NCBI GenBank assembly: GCA_023213395.1 | Contig: CM041465.1 | Location: forward strand, 76,639,741 to 76,703,740 | Reading direction: 5' to 3' | DNA: 64,000 bases | Source of the DNA: Cycas panzhihuaensis | Lineage: Eukaryota; Cycadophyta | In this document: one piece after another, positions 24,176 through 35,746 of the stretch | Layout: each line of letters starts with the position of its first letter | How positions within the stretch are numbered: position 1 is the stretch's first letter | The notes under the pieces: generated by a model | Databases searched by the model: none | The model's input: the letters and a program-made list of their open reading frames with translations, nothing else | Told to the model about the DNA's origin: nothing | Position numbers and translations under genes: made by a program

Positions 24176-25545
24176 CATGTTGCTCAAGTCAAGGAAAACT
24201 AAAGTTGTCTTGGTATCAAGAATTCTTGATGCATAAATAGAAAATATTTAAAAATTTTAAAAACATAAAAATTGACCATAACTCTTATCAAATAAATAAT
24301 CGATAGATTAGGCCAGTGATGGTGGAAAGTATGACATAATAAAGCCAAATGAGCTAAAGAAGATCACTTAGGTCATTGTTCCAATGTGCTTAGCCACCAT
24401 TCCAATAATTTCAAGCCACCATTCCAAGATTCAAAGTCACTATTCCAAATGGTGAAGCAATTGCTCATTGTTCCCCCCCAAAAAAGGGAAATGAAGAAAA
24501 TATTTTGAATGAAAGTGACCATTTCAAAAGATTGAACATAAAGGGACTACTCCTAAACCACTCTAGTGGGGAATAGCCCGTAGAATACTACAATGAATGA
24601 AAATAAATAATTGAGTATAGAAGCAAAATTTGATTTGTTTTTCTAGAAAATTGAGTAGAGAAGGAATGAAGACACCACAAGCACTAGGGTTTAAAGTTTT
24701 TGCAACATTTGCATGCATCCAAGAGAGAATATTGATGCCCTTGCGAAAAGCAAATTTTTCAAATAGTTCCTCACAAATGGTTGAAGCAACAAGCATCCCA
24801 CAACAAGTGTTCCACAAGCATATAGTAAGCATTGAATAGTGTTCCATCCTACCACAACATTTTTCAATATTCCGATAGAGATTAAGCAGTATCCACTCAT
24901 TACAACATTCTTAAGTAAGAGACTAAAGTGCTACACTTTGTTGAAAGCATTCCATAGGATTTTTCTTGCCCTCCCATTCCAATAGTGTAGAAATTAGGGT
25001 TAAATGCCAATTGACGTCAAGGAGACATATCTACCAAAGCTGAGGAGAAAATCCAATTAGATGTTAGATAAATTTAAATCGTTGATTATTAGAATAGGTG
25101 GAGCAAGTATGTACAACTCTTGCTATTGTATTGGCATAAGGAAACAATGCAAACCATTATAAGGCTAGGGCCCCAAAACAAGGACAAATTTAAGATACCT
25201 ACCAATCTTATTTGGAAGTTAACAAGGTTACCCAAAACTACAGAAATGTTGTGGTGTCGCAAATGGAGTGATGCAAATTTGGAAGTTATTGCCTAGGCAT
25301 TGTGTAGACTATGGGCATAATTATATTCTAAGAGAATCAAAACCGAAGACCAAATGGATGGAATGTTACATTGGATAGGTAAAACATTCATGATGAGGTT
25401 CATAGGGAAGAAAAAGTTCACGTGTTGCCATGTGAGGACGCCCAAAGATTACAACAAGTGTAACAGGGCAATGCACTCATCTAGAGTGAGTTTTGGGCAC
25501 ATATATGTAAACAATAGTTGTAATAGCTTTGAGGACCAAAACAAA
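24176..25545 (+). repeat. gypsy G1 3' LTR (approximate)
   Basis: Begins TGTTGCTCAAGTCAAGG. Its head (AAAGTTGTCTTGGTA...GCATAAATAG...TTGACCATAACTC) recurs at 29668-29770 in element G2. Its body aligns with 3400-4640. The right end is set only by where similarity to the left copy fades. A run of eight C at 24473-24480 and several open frames (24563-24847 minus) appear to be chance. Confidence 0.55.
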
Positions 25546-25672
25546 TATTCAAACACCCATCCCTATTATTGGGTGTATCGTTCCTCAATGGAGCCACCAT
25601 ACATTATGGATAATTTGTGATTAATGAAATAGTGAATTTAGATATCTCCACGTAAATGCATGCTAAATGATA

Positions 25673-25760
25673 TCAAGAGGCATCTATTGGCAGTAACAAG
25701 AACGATAGTAAGTTAGTCAAGAGGCATCTATTGGCAGCAATAAGAATGATAGTAAGTTAG
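25673..25760 (+). repeat. two 44-bp tandem copies
   Basis: The unit TCAAGAGGCATCTATTGGCA... is repeated head to tail with three base changes (starts 25673 and 25717). No function visible. Confidence 0.85.
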
Positions 25761-26692
25761 CTCCATAAGGATGCAACATAACCATATAGGCCTAAGTAGA
25801 TAGCAAAGAAGAAAGCAAAAAGGCTATGATGCTAGGAGGAAGAGAAGTCTCAACAATTAGAGTTAAAACAAGCATTGGTATGTACACCCTTTCCATAATA
25901 GGCACCAATCCATCAAGACCCAAGCGAAGGAACATCTTAGGCAAGGGAAGCCACAGGCAATAAATTCTAATCGATGCAAAATTTATTGGATCAATTTCAA
26001 GGTCAATATAGTCAATTAAGTCGGTAGAAAGGTTATGAAGAAATAACAAGGTCATATGAGATAATTAAAAAATTAGAAAAAAAACACAAATATCAAAAGG
26101 TGAAGTAGGTACCAAAGTAGTGGAAATGCAAAACGTGATGAAGAAATGGGCCAACACGTTCAACAGTTATAAGGTGAACTGGCAACTAAGCAAGCACAAT
26201 TGTTAAGCTATAAGAGCAACCCAAAAAGCGAGGAGGAGAGTAACTCCAAAGAGAAAAACAAACTTTTTCACATTTTGGCAACCATGGACACATTTTGGGA
26301 GTTCAGCAAGGATACTCAACCATTTTGCAAACCCCAGCTAGACGTATGTGCTAGATTTAGGCATTTGGGCACTTGGAACAGATAGGAACGACTTGAGGGA
26401 TAGCTCAAACAAGTGAAATGGCAAAAACAAAAAACAAATCTACATAGGAAATGACTGGAACAATTGCAACAACAACCATTGAGGAACAGTTGCAACAAAA
26501 CGATTCATCTCTCAAAGAATGGTCAAAATGGCTAGTAGAACAACAGAACATTAGTGATAAACAAGAATGTTGGAACGATTAGAAAGGAATGATTGACACA
26601 AGTCAAACAACTAACAAAAAAAATTACACAACTACGATAGAATTCATACTACATGACCATATGGATGTATGAATTAACAAAGCATCACATTT
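25761..26692. other. decayed retroelement 3' region, no intact gene
   Basis: Only short frames. Around 26400-26600 the plus strand reads as a Gln/Lys-rich, coiled-coil-like relic. The phrase GCAAGGATACTCAACCATTTT at 26306 recurs as GCAAGGATGCTCAACCATTTT at 31499, just before the 3' LTR of G2. This stretch is therefore probably the 3' end of a related gypsy copy whose LTR starts at 26693. Confidence 0.45.
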
Positions 26693-27106
26693 TGTTAAGG
26701 CCATGTTATGTAATAATGTCATTTATTATGTAAAGTCAAAACACGTGAGTAAAAGGTTATGCCATTTTGTATCGGGGCACCCAATCTAGGACATAAATAG
26801 GTCATTTCATACCTACTTTTGGTGAGAGGCAATTTAGTCAAGCATACCCAAAATAAAGGTAGCCTGGGAATTGTACTAAAGATAGCTTAAGCATTGTACT
26901 ACAACCATTGTTTAATGAATTATTGAGTTATGTGGAATATTGTGTACAATGTTGTAAATGTATGTATATTTGCTTGACTGTTTCTATGTACAACTATGCG
27001 TGTGTAAGACTTGACATGCAACATGTATGCGTATGAAGAGAATGATGCCAAATTGAAGAGAACACATGGTTATGGAGCTAATGGATGTTGTTGGGCCAAT
27101 TGGTGT
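26693..27106 (+). repeat. truncated LTR related to the G2 LTR
   Basis: Begins TGTTAAGGCCATG. A stretch near 26905-26945 (CATTGTTTAATGAATTATTGAG...) matches the G2 LTR near 27676-27715. The copy is cut on its right by G2 at 27107. Confidence 0.5.
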
Positions 27107-27896
27107 TGTTATAGTCAAAATCAACACCTGTGTGCCCAAAGGTAGGAACGTATGGTCAATTGTGGTTTAATATGGCTAATAAATGCAGGAGAATCGTTCA
27201 GTAAGTATTTGGGATGAAGTACGGACGTGAAAACAATGAGCAGAGAAGACATAACACTATGCATTATGTCACAAGAATGCACTACAGTACGTAACATGCA
27301 AAGACAATCAAGGAACGCACAGGGAATTATTGCAAAACAAACAAGGCAGGAAGGAGCTACATGGATCAAACCATATGTATGCATGTGTGGATCGATTAAG
27401 CATCATATTGGTTTAATTCAGGATTAGTTATGAAGAGGCATGCATTACGTAAAAAGGACAATCGTGACTCCTGGTCGCAACCATTCCTTAACAGGGACAC
27501 ACGGCCTATTTAAACCTGTCCAATCAACCAAACTGGTGTGAGAGTTGAGTTATTCATTCCTATGTCATGTTCTCAAGGTGTGAGAGCTAAGTTCAGTGAT
27601 CTACTGGGCCTAATCTGGTATGAGTAACCAGCCAAGTAGATGTACAGATGATGTTATATGATAGAAAGTTATGTAAACATTGATTATTGCTTAATGGAAT
27701 TATGAAGTTACGAGGAACTTATGTGTGTATGTATGTAATGATGAATGCAAGATACTATATTGTGTTTGTGATCATATTGCGGACCTACGAGACATGATAT
27801 AGTACATTAATGTGTACATTGACCATAAGCACACCTTAGACTACAGTGTAAACCTTGACAAGTAAATATCTCAATAGGACAGATATTGAGTCAACA
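27107..27896 (+). repeat. 5' LTR of G2 (790 bp)
   Basis: Starts TGTTATAGTCAAAATCAACACC and ends GATATTGAGTCAACA. It aligns over its whole length with 31536-32323. Confidence 0.93.
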
Positions 27897-28095
27897 ACAG
27901 TAGGTGGAAGTGGTTCCAGATAATGCATCCAGCACAACAATAGCCACCGCAGAAACATCTTCAACTTTTGATGAAGTCAATTTATATCACACAATGGAGG
28001 AGAATGTGAATATGAACAATCTTTAAGAATGCGAGCCAAACTTCTATGGAGAGTTACCATCAGAGACACCATCAGATGAAGGAGGTACGATAAAC

Positions 28096-29230
28096 ATGAT
28101 CAACTATTGGATGAATAATTCATACAAAGTGCAACCCCCCTCATATCATTGTAATTTGTTATCCATATGTTCCTTAATTAATAATAAATTAGATTATATG
28201 GGTCCCATTTGGAATAATGAATCTTTAAGTAATGAATTTCTAGTAAAAATAGAATTTGAGATAGATAGAAAAATACATGTAAAAATCCTACCTTCCAATT
28301 CCCTTCCCTATCCCAACTCCCACCCCTACCCCATTCCCAACCCTATATCCCCCAAGGTTGATCTGGGAGATATGGCCAATCTTCCCTCTGACCTTGACGA
28401 AAATTCCATTCTTACCCCTGCCTTGGGACAAACAACCAAGATAGAAATCCATCCCCATACCTCAACCCCCCCTGAAATCAATTCCCCAAATTCGCTCTTA
28501 GTCAACCCCCCAAGCAAAAATGAGATAAAGGGAAATCTTAATGAGTTGAATACAATACTACCCCAAGGGAACCTAGAAGAATCTCATCCTCTAAACTTTA
28601 TACTAGAAGATAAAACAGACTTGCAAAGAAATATGGCCATATTTCTAAGGGATAAGTTGGAAGGCACTGACCATCTGATTCGTTTCATGGAACATTGGTT
28701 ACAATTTAAGGTTTTCAACATAACTCAATAGGTTTTGAACTTCGTGCTTACCTTACATGACCAAGCATGGTGGTGGTACATAGCCCACCACCATATCCTT
28801 CGAACATGGAATGAATTACAATATGCATTTCGATTGAGATTCAATCCACCCCAAGGCATATTAATTTCAAGATTTTTGGTAGGAGAATGTCCCAACTAAT
28901 ACCTTATCAGATGTAAATGAGTATGGAAACATTAAAGTATTCCCAAATCTCAGTGAGATCATTTGTTTATTCACACACTACACACATTAGCGAAAAAATG
29001 GTTCCTAAAACAGAAATAAATTAGGGCAGTATCTTGGGACCAATTAGAGCATTCATTTGTAAATTCATTCTCTTACTCTTCAAATAATGAAGTGATACAT
29101 AGAGTATTACGAAACATAAGGGACATTAGTATGAAAGTAGAAAAGAATCTTATGTCAATTGGAAACACTATGGATACAAAGAACAATGAAAATGAGGAGG
29201 AGGAGGAGAAGGAAGTTCCCAACTCTCCTC
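28096..29230 (+). pseudogene. gypsy gag remnant (element G2)
   Basis: The open piece 28096-28731 (211 codons) has a proline-rich middle and ends in the start of a Retrotrans_gag fold. After a TAG at 28729 the reading goes on in frame with LTLHDQAWWWYIAHH and LRTWNELQYAFRLRFNPP, the W...F...F pattern of plant gypsy gag. A second similar phrase (SWDQLEHSFVNSF) is at about 29035-29075. The gag protein would form the particle shell. The region then runs into the integrase tail, so gag and INT are joined by a deletion. Confidence 0.8.
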
Positions 29231-29606
29231 CAAAATACACAGAGTTGCATTATGAACAACGGAACATAGAAGAGACCCCTGCCCATAAGTTAAGAGAATG
29301 TCTGTGGCAATTAATCCAACTCAATGAAGACAGATAGAAAGCAGAGTGGTTACAGGAGATCGAAAAACAAGACAAAAAACATGACACGACCACCATTTGA
29401 GAGCACCACAGTTCAGAGAAGGAGATCAAATTTTATTAAACAACAACAAATTCTGCACCTATCCAGGGAAGCCGAAACTACGATGGTTAGGCCTGTATCA
29501 ATTTGAACATATCTATGATAATGGATCTGTGCAATTACGAGAAATAAATGGATATATGCCGCCCACCCTAGTCAATGGCAGCAAACTCAAGCTCTATCAC
29601 CATTAG
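29231..29606 (+). pseudogene. gypsy integrase C-terminal domain remnant (G2)
   Basis: The reading passes through KLRECLWQLIQLNEDR-stop-KAEWLQEIEKQDKK and then, after a frame change, the open piece 29397-29606: FREGDQILLNNNKF, PGKPKLRWLGLYQFEHI, VNGSKLKLYHH. This is the beta-barrel after the integrase core in plant gypsy elements, normally followed by the 3' end of pol. The catalytic core is absent. Confidence 0.8.
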
Positions 29607-29654
29607 AGCATTGTTCCAGTAGGAATCAAGTGGATGTAGATCATGGATTGATTG

Positions 29655-30360
29655 CAGTTGCAGACAACAAAAGTTGTCTTAGTACTACATCCAGGATTCT
29701 ACACCGGTGCATAAATAGTTTAAAAAAAAAAAAGAAAAAAAAAATTAATGGGAAAAATCAACCATAACTCACAAAATCATACACTTAAGTAGAATCATGG
29801 ACAAAACAAAATACAATTCAGGCATTCATTCCATGTAATTACACTATACGTTCTAAATCCAGAACAAGAATGGAATGTACTAGTTAAAAAGGACTTAATA
29901 GACCAAGACACATTCTAAATTTGGAACAGTAATAGAACGTATCAGTTACAAAGAACCTCATAGACCAAGAATACATTCCAAATCTGGAATGGAATGGAAC
30001 ACATTAGTTAAAAAAGGGATCCAATAGACCAAATTCGATTATACATTTTATGCGAACAGGATGTACCTAAAAAGGAAAGATTAAAACAACCAGAATCCAT
30101 ATCATCCTATGACCATTCTAGCAAAGGAACGCATATGAGCATACAATGATCACAGCCCAAATTAATACAATACCAGCAATCAACAAGTGCCATGGGAGGA
30201 AAATTAGCAAGGATGCATTCCATCCTCCATTTGAGACAGCAAACGCACTATTATACTATACATCTCAAGTAACGAACGAACTAGGGTTGTAATTTCTCTT
30301 ACATTTGTTTTCAATATTAAAACTTTCAATTACCTACGTTCCCTCCCCTTCAGCGATAGG
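29655..30360 (+). repeat. LTR-like segment inside G2, related to the G1 LTR head
   Basis: Follows the integrase tail. The phrases GTTGTCTTAGTAC..., GCATAAATAG and TCAACCATAACTC match 24193-24290. A near-repeat of ACATTCTAAATTTGGAACAG phrases (about 29845, 29911, 29968) lies inside. Either an old LTR kept inside a larger composite, or the 3' UTR from which the G1 LTR descends. Confidence 0.5.
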
Positions 30361-31470
30361 ATGAAGATTGCAGGGATTCAAGAAACCTACTTATCGACAC
30401 TCCAGGTATAATTTGAAGAATTACCAGCCTCTTTCTAAGAGAAAATTAGACAAGCAACATGGGGGGATTTCATCTTGATGCCTTCATTATAGTGGGATTT
30501 CAAGCTTATGGAACAACTTATAATAGCTCTAAAAGCACATATAGGGAAGCTTGAAGTGAGTTCAGAAGTTATTCATTATGTTGCAGGGTTATTCAAAGAA
30601 TGAGAGGTTCCAACAGCCACAAAAAGGTTTGAGGTAGATTAGAAAATTTGGACTCTAGATTTATGCAATTCCAATACCCAAACTTACTCCGAAGAGATCA
30701 GAATTGCAGATATCCAAGACAGAAGGTTACAAAGGGCAGCAAAAATCATTGTGACCACATTTCTTTCAAAACAAAAACATACTTATATTCCATGCGGTAT
30801 GATGCCCATATTATCATCATTACATGATGAGGTTCCAATGAATTGATGTGAATTCCTGGCAAATAGCATAGAGTAGTAGTTTGGAAAATTACAAACTCAC
30901 CCCTTTTGACACCCATCATTCTTATTGGCCCTCTTGTTTTAGCAGTACCCAAATGCTAAACACCCATCCTTGCTTATCCACTGGGAACCTACAATTAAAA
31001 AATGGATAAACACCATGCCTACTACTACTCAAGATCAAGTAGTAAAAAGACAAGTGAAGGCAGAAATGGGCAAAATTCTACAATGGATTCAGCATAAGCC
31101 AGGAGTTCCTTTTCCTATATGGCCAAAACAAGTCACTAAAAAGGGTACCAAGTGAAGTAGAGAATAGCTTGAGGAAGAAACTGTGTCAAAAGAATGGAAA
31201 ATGGAGCCCCCGTATACATCGATGACTGAACTTGGAGAAGGTTCTTCTCAACAACTCTTAAGGGAAAAAGGGAAACAAATTATTCGACTTCTAAAAGAAC
31301 TGTAGCAAGGCCACCAAGCAGAGATTGCAAATTGGTAGGAGAAACTAAGGAAAAAGGACACCATTATAGCCACATTAACTCAGATTAATGAGGAACTACT
31401 ATGGGCCATGAGCCAACAGGGGAACCGGAATTGCAGGAGCAACTCTAAATTCAGAGAGGGAGCAAAATAA
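30361..31470 (+). pseudogene. extra coding relic between integrase tail and 3' LTR of G2
   Basis: A sense-strand reading with stops and one or two frame changes can be followed over about 1.1 kb. It has an N-terminal part with IWTLDLCNSNTQTYSEEIR and RLQRAAKIIVTTFLSK, a middle with THPF and LIHWEPTIKKWINTMP, and a C-terminal heptad-like stretch (REKGKQIIRLLKEL, KDTIIATLTQINEELLWAM) that should form a coiled coil. I do not recognise the family. Its place, after pol and in the same strand, is that of the additional ORF seen in some large plant gypsy elements. Confidence 0.5.
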
Positions 31471-31535
31471 TACAAAATTTTGAATTTTTGAATTTGAGCA
31501 AGGATGCTCAACCATTTTTATTGACCCGAGATAAA

Positions 31536-32323
31536 TGTTATGGTCAAGATCAACACCTGTGCGCCCAAAGGTAGGAACGTATGGTCAATTGTGGTTTAAT
31601 ATGGCTAATAAATGCAGGAAAACTATTTAGCAAGCATTCGGGATGAAGAACGAATATGAAAACAATGAATAGAGCAGACAAAACATTGTGTTCCATCACA
31701 GGAATGCATTACAGGCACAAAACGCATGCAGCACAATCAAGAAATGCTCAAGGAACTGCTATGGAATGTATAAGGTGAAGGAGCCACATGGATCAAATCG
31801 TATGGACGCACGTGTGGATCAACTAAGCATCATAATGGTTTAACTCAAGATTAGTTATGAAGAGGCATGCATTACGAAAAAGGGATGGTTGTGACTCCTG
31901 GTCACAATCGTTCCTCAACAAGGATGCACAACCTATTTAAACCTGTCCAATCAACCAAATTGGTATGAGAGCCAAGTTATTCATTCCTATGTCATGTTCT
32001 CAAGGTGTGAGAGCTAAGTCCAATAATCTATTAGGCCTAGTTTGGCACAAGTAACCAGCCAAGCAGATATACGGATGATGTTATATGATAGAAAGTTATG
32101 TAAACATTGATTATTGCTTAATGGAATTACAAAGTTACAAGGAACTTGCGTGTGTGTGGATGTAATGATGAATGCATGATATTCTATTGTGTTTGTGATA
32201 ATATTGTGGACTTATGAGGCATGATATAGTACATTAATGTGTATGTTGACCATAAGCACACCCTGGACTACAGTGGAAACCTTGACAAGAGAATATCTCA
32301 ATAAGACAGATATTGAGTCAACA
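31536..32323 (+). repeat. 3' LTR of G2 (788 bp)
   Basis: Starts TGTTATGGTCAAGATCAACACC and ends GATATTGAGTCAACA; partner of 27107-27896. Confidence 0.93.
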
Positions 32324-33325
32324 AGTGTGGCGATCTGCCAATCAAAAATACATGCATGTCCATATAAGCAAAATGTTACCATGTGACCTCTCTTTTAAGC
32401 ATTTAGAGCTAGTATAGACTTGAAAGAGTAAAATTCCTTATACAAGTTTTGTAAACTGCATCTATTTTATAGATATAAGCATGTGCTCTAAAATTTTAAA
32501 AATAAATTCTAACAAAAAAAGTTTAATAATCTTGAACTATATTTTGACAAATTAATTTGAAATTAATTCATGCATGTTCTTCTAATGTTACAACCCCGTC
32601 AACCTAAAAAGAAGCAATGATAATAGAATTGGGTGACTATAGTTATATATGGTTTATCAATAAGCACGTCAACAACTATTCAAACACAACGGTACTAATT
32701 GAAAGCACCCTAGCTCTTGTATCTTTCCAAAAAGTGGTTTCAAGGCACCTTTCCAATCTTGGAAAAGAAGAGAACATGACCATTTATTAAGCTTTCAACA
32801 AATGACATGGCATGTCTACTACCTCTTTAGCATACCTACATTCCTTCTTTATCTTGAGACACTACTCAGAGAACACTATGAATACTAAAAACAAAATGGT
32901 GTTGCCCTTTGCTCATCCACCTCCAATGTCTTCACCATATATAACTCGCAGCTTTCTTGTTTACGCTCTTTGGATTATACCAATTTTAGCATAATCTCTC
33001 CATATCCATTTTATTAAATTGGTCAAAACATGAGATTGGTGAGAATATGACAATATATAATCTTTAGCTTCTCCTATTGTTTGTTCAACAATTTAGCTCT
33101 CCTCTTAAAGCAAGATTTCAGATTGAGACTAAAGGCCATGGAATTCATCGACGACACATCCCTTTCTAACCTAAGTCAAGAGGGAAGGACATTGTTTAGA
33201 CCACCACATTTCTCAAAGGCTTCATTTGTCAGCTTGAAAGCATCTCATGAAAGCCTTGCAAACAGAAATTGAAGCAAGTCTTGAGAGTCCAAAATGAGGG
33301 ACCTTCATCCAACCAATGAACAGCT
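32324..33325. other. intergenic, no recognised gene
   Basis: AT-rich, with no domain or repeat of the window's families. On the minus strand near 33240-33325 a short coding-like phrase (FAKAVHWLDEG) continues the ORF at 33326-33589 after its stop codon, so part of this stretch may belong to a decayed gene. Confidence 0.5.
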
Positions 33326-33589
33326 TTAGCAAAGTAGTATGAAATCCACCCATGCACACAAAAGGTAGTGAAGAAAGGAGGAAGAGGAAATCCAATTCAA
33401 ATTCGGTAGGATTAAAACATAAGGGTGTCGTTCCTCAAATTTCTCCACTGCAGAATTAAGGAAGAAATGATCATCTAAGAAGACACACATTCTAGATATA
33501 ACACCCATGTCATCAATTGCCAAATATTCAACCCTTTTGAAAAAAATTGGAGTTGTGTATTCTACATGTCTAATACAAGAGGAGATCAT
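33326..33589 (-). CDS. unidentified 87-codon ORF, possible gene fragment
   Basis: The frame reads with a natural-looking composition and no low complexity: YLAIDDMGVISRMCVFLDD, then SAVEKFEERHPYVLILP, then a hydrophobic end. After the stop, the same strand goes on with YFAKAVHWLDEGPSFWTLK, so it may be an exon or pseudogene piece of a longer host gene. I do not recognise the family; HWLDEG faintly recalls F-box-associated repeats but this is not enough. Its 5' end overlaps the tandem repeats at 33610-33887. It is on the bZIP strand, about 2.2 kb downstream of that gene. Confidence 0.3.
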   Translation of the reverse strand: MISSCIRHVEYTTPIFFKRVEYLAIDDMGVISRMCVFLDDHFFLNSAVEKFEERHPYVLILPNLNWISSSSFLHYLLCAWVDFILLC

Positions 33590-33609
33590 CCTGTGCTAAA
33601 CAGATTGAG

Positions 33610-33887
33610 AAAGACAGAAGAGGTGCCAAAGCATGGATGACAACCATACATAACAACACTATGCATGGTGTGCCATTGGGTAAACCCAAGAGAAACAATT
33701 TGCGAAAGACAGGAGTGTCAAAGCATGGATGACAGCCATACATAACAACATTATACATGGTGTGCCATTGGGTAGACCCAAGAGAAACAATTTGTAAAAG
33801 ACAGAAGGGTGCCAAAGCATGAATGGCAACCATACATAACAACATTATACATGGTGTGTCATTGGGTAAACCCAAGAGAAACAATTT
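33610..33887. repeat. three tandem copies of a 92-95-bp unit
   Basis: Units start at 33610, 33705 and 33797 (AAAGACAGRAG...). All share CCATACATAACAACA and CCAAGAGAAACAATTT and differ at scattered bases. The minus-strand frame at 33570-33884 is just this unit read three times in shifting frames, so I do not call it a gene. Confidence 0.92.
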
Positions 33888-34025
33888 CCTTTCACCACCC
33901 TACTAACAGCAACAATTACGATGAAAGCATCATGAACATTTGTCTTTGTGAGCTTGAGCAAGACAGCAAAGTATATAAAGACTTGAAATGTAGCCTTCTA
34001 GATATTTCACAGAAACTCATAAGAA

Positions 34026-34027
<2 letters not shown>

Positions 34028-34074
<47 letters not shown>

Positions 34075-34088
34075 ATGAGAGAGAGAAT
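34028..34088. repeat. (GT)n(GA)n microsatellite
   Basis: About 16 GT units pass into about 7 GA units and then a broken GAGA tail. Confidence 0.97.
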
Positions 34089-34605
34089 AAAAACCTTAAT
34101 AAGATTAAGAACATCCAACAAGAACAATAAGCATACCAGAAGAATGTAATAGAGAAGACTCAGGAGTAAAGAAGCTACATGTCCTAGAAATACAAATATG
34201 TTTATATACTGCCAAACCAAGGGTATGTGCAAGCTCTTACAAAGATTCCAAGAACAATGATAAACAAAAGAATATTCCTTTTCTTAAATGGCATACAAAA
34301 AGTGAGTTCTGTCCCACATTTAATGCCCCGTCAATCACTACCGTTCAAGCCTTTTATTTACTCGGTTTTTATGGGAACCTTTCAACCGTTTCTTTTGACA
34401 AAAGCCATTTCCAACTGCCCTGCACCTATCTGAATTGGCCATGTAAGATTGATAAGGAATGGTTGGTGAACCTCAAGTAAAGAATAACTTCAGTCACTTG
34501 CAAAAATTTGAGAAGTGGGGCAAAAAATAAGGTAACTTAGAAACACAGCAATATGAAATTTCTAAAATCTGTCCAAGAAATCTACCCATAAAATATGCTC
34601 AACAA

Positions 34606-34735
34606 ATGCTTGGGCTTATAAAATGCATACAGGAAATCTGCATAAAATCTGTTGACTAAAAACTCTTAGCATGCTTGGGCTTATAAAATGCATACAGGAA
34701 ATCTGCATAAAATCTGTTGACTAAAAACTCTTAGC
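34606..34735. repeat. perfect 2 x 65-bp tandem duplication
   Basis: Copies at 34606-34670 and 34671-34735 are identical, starting ATGCTTGGGCTTATAAAATG. Identity means it is recent or an assembly artefact. Confidence 0.95.
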
Positions 34736-34837
34736 ATGAGCTATTGTCAAATAAATCAGGGTTTAGTAAAAACACAAAAAAAAAGACTTTGGCAAAAAAT
34801 GTACCGTCAACATGCAAGAAATGGTGGCCTAGAAATA

Positions 34838-35110
34838 GCATCAAACTTTATCAAATTTGAGACAGGCCTAGATAAACTATGGCATTGAATGGCAAGCCTT
34901 AGCAAACCAGTTTTCTCCCAATCTTTTCAAAACCATGTTGCACAAGTTTCACAAAACACCAAAGTGAACAAAGAAACATGCATCAAACTTGAAGATAGAC
35001 TTAGATAAACTATGGCATCGAATGGCAAGCTTTAGTAAACCAGTTTTCATTCAATCTCTTCAAAACCATGTTGCAGAAGTTATACAAAACACCAAAGTAA
35101 ATAAAGAAAC
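34838..35110. repeat. diverged tandem duplication, about 142 and 131 bp
   Basis: Copies start at 34838 and 34980 (GCATCAAACTT). They share GATAAACTATGGCATYGAATGG and CTTCAAAACCATGTTGCA. The first carries about ten extra bases. No coding potential. Confidence 0.88.
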
Positions 35111-35746
35111 ATGCACCATAGCATTACAATAGATGAATTTTGTTTTAAGGATCAAAGAGGCAAACACCTACCAAAGAAAGGCAGGGGAATAGTCAAAGAA
35201 CATCATGGGCAAAGGACTAAAGGAATCCAAAATGTGAAGAGATCTCGCATAAAAATACATATATTCGATACCCATCCCTATTCAGCACTAACAATCACAT
35301 TTCTCGTTCTTAAATCATTGGGGATTCAAGTGCTAAACATTAAGTTTCTTGCCTTCTAATTTGAATTTATCCGCAATCCGTACATGGAATAAGAACGCTC
35401 CTATGGAATATCAAAATCCCAATGAAGATCGTAAATCAGAGAAAGTTTTAATCACTGTCCCACTATGTGCATAAAAGAAAGCCATCAATCTCTTAGGTGC
35501 ATCATAACTGTACTTCAGAAACAAATCCTGGCAGAAGTAAGGTAAGTCGTTTATTATTTACCTTGAACATCGATGAATGTGATTTGTAAGGTGTTCCAAA
35601 TAAAAGAAAACCGCACTGCTACCATCTGCCTTAAGATAGCATAAACAAATATAAGAATACCCAAGAATAAAAAGTCTGACTCAGAACACTCCAAGTGACA
35701 AACAGACCTCACTTGAAACCTCAGATTTTCCTCGCCTGCAGATCAA

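Larger units (their letters stand above)
27107..32323 (+). mobile_element. gypsy-type element G2, two LTRs, most of pol deleted
   Basis: LTRs of 790 and 788 bp enclose a 3.6-kb interior. The flanks GGTGT (27102-27106) and AGTGT (32324-32328) match at 4 of 5 bases. The interior has gag, then a jump straight to the integrase C-terminus, an LTR-like segment, and an extra coding relic before the 3' LTR. It has no protease, RT, RNase H or integrase core, so it is a deletion derivative that could move only with help. Confidence 0.88.

Noticed and set aside
33570-33884. Minus-strand 104-codon ORF
   Set aside because: It is the 92-95-bp tandem unit read in three shifting frames.
34017-34232. Minus-strand ORF ending in Thr-His repeats
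   Set aside because: The repeat is the GT microsatellite; the resemblance to the bZIP His/Thr sensor motif is coincidental.
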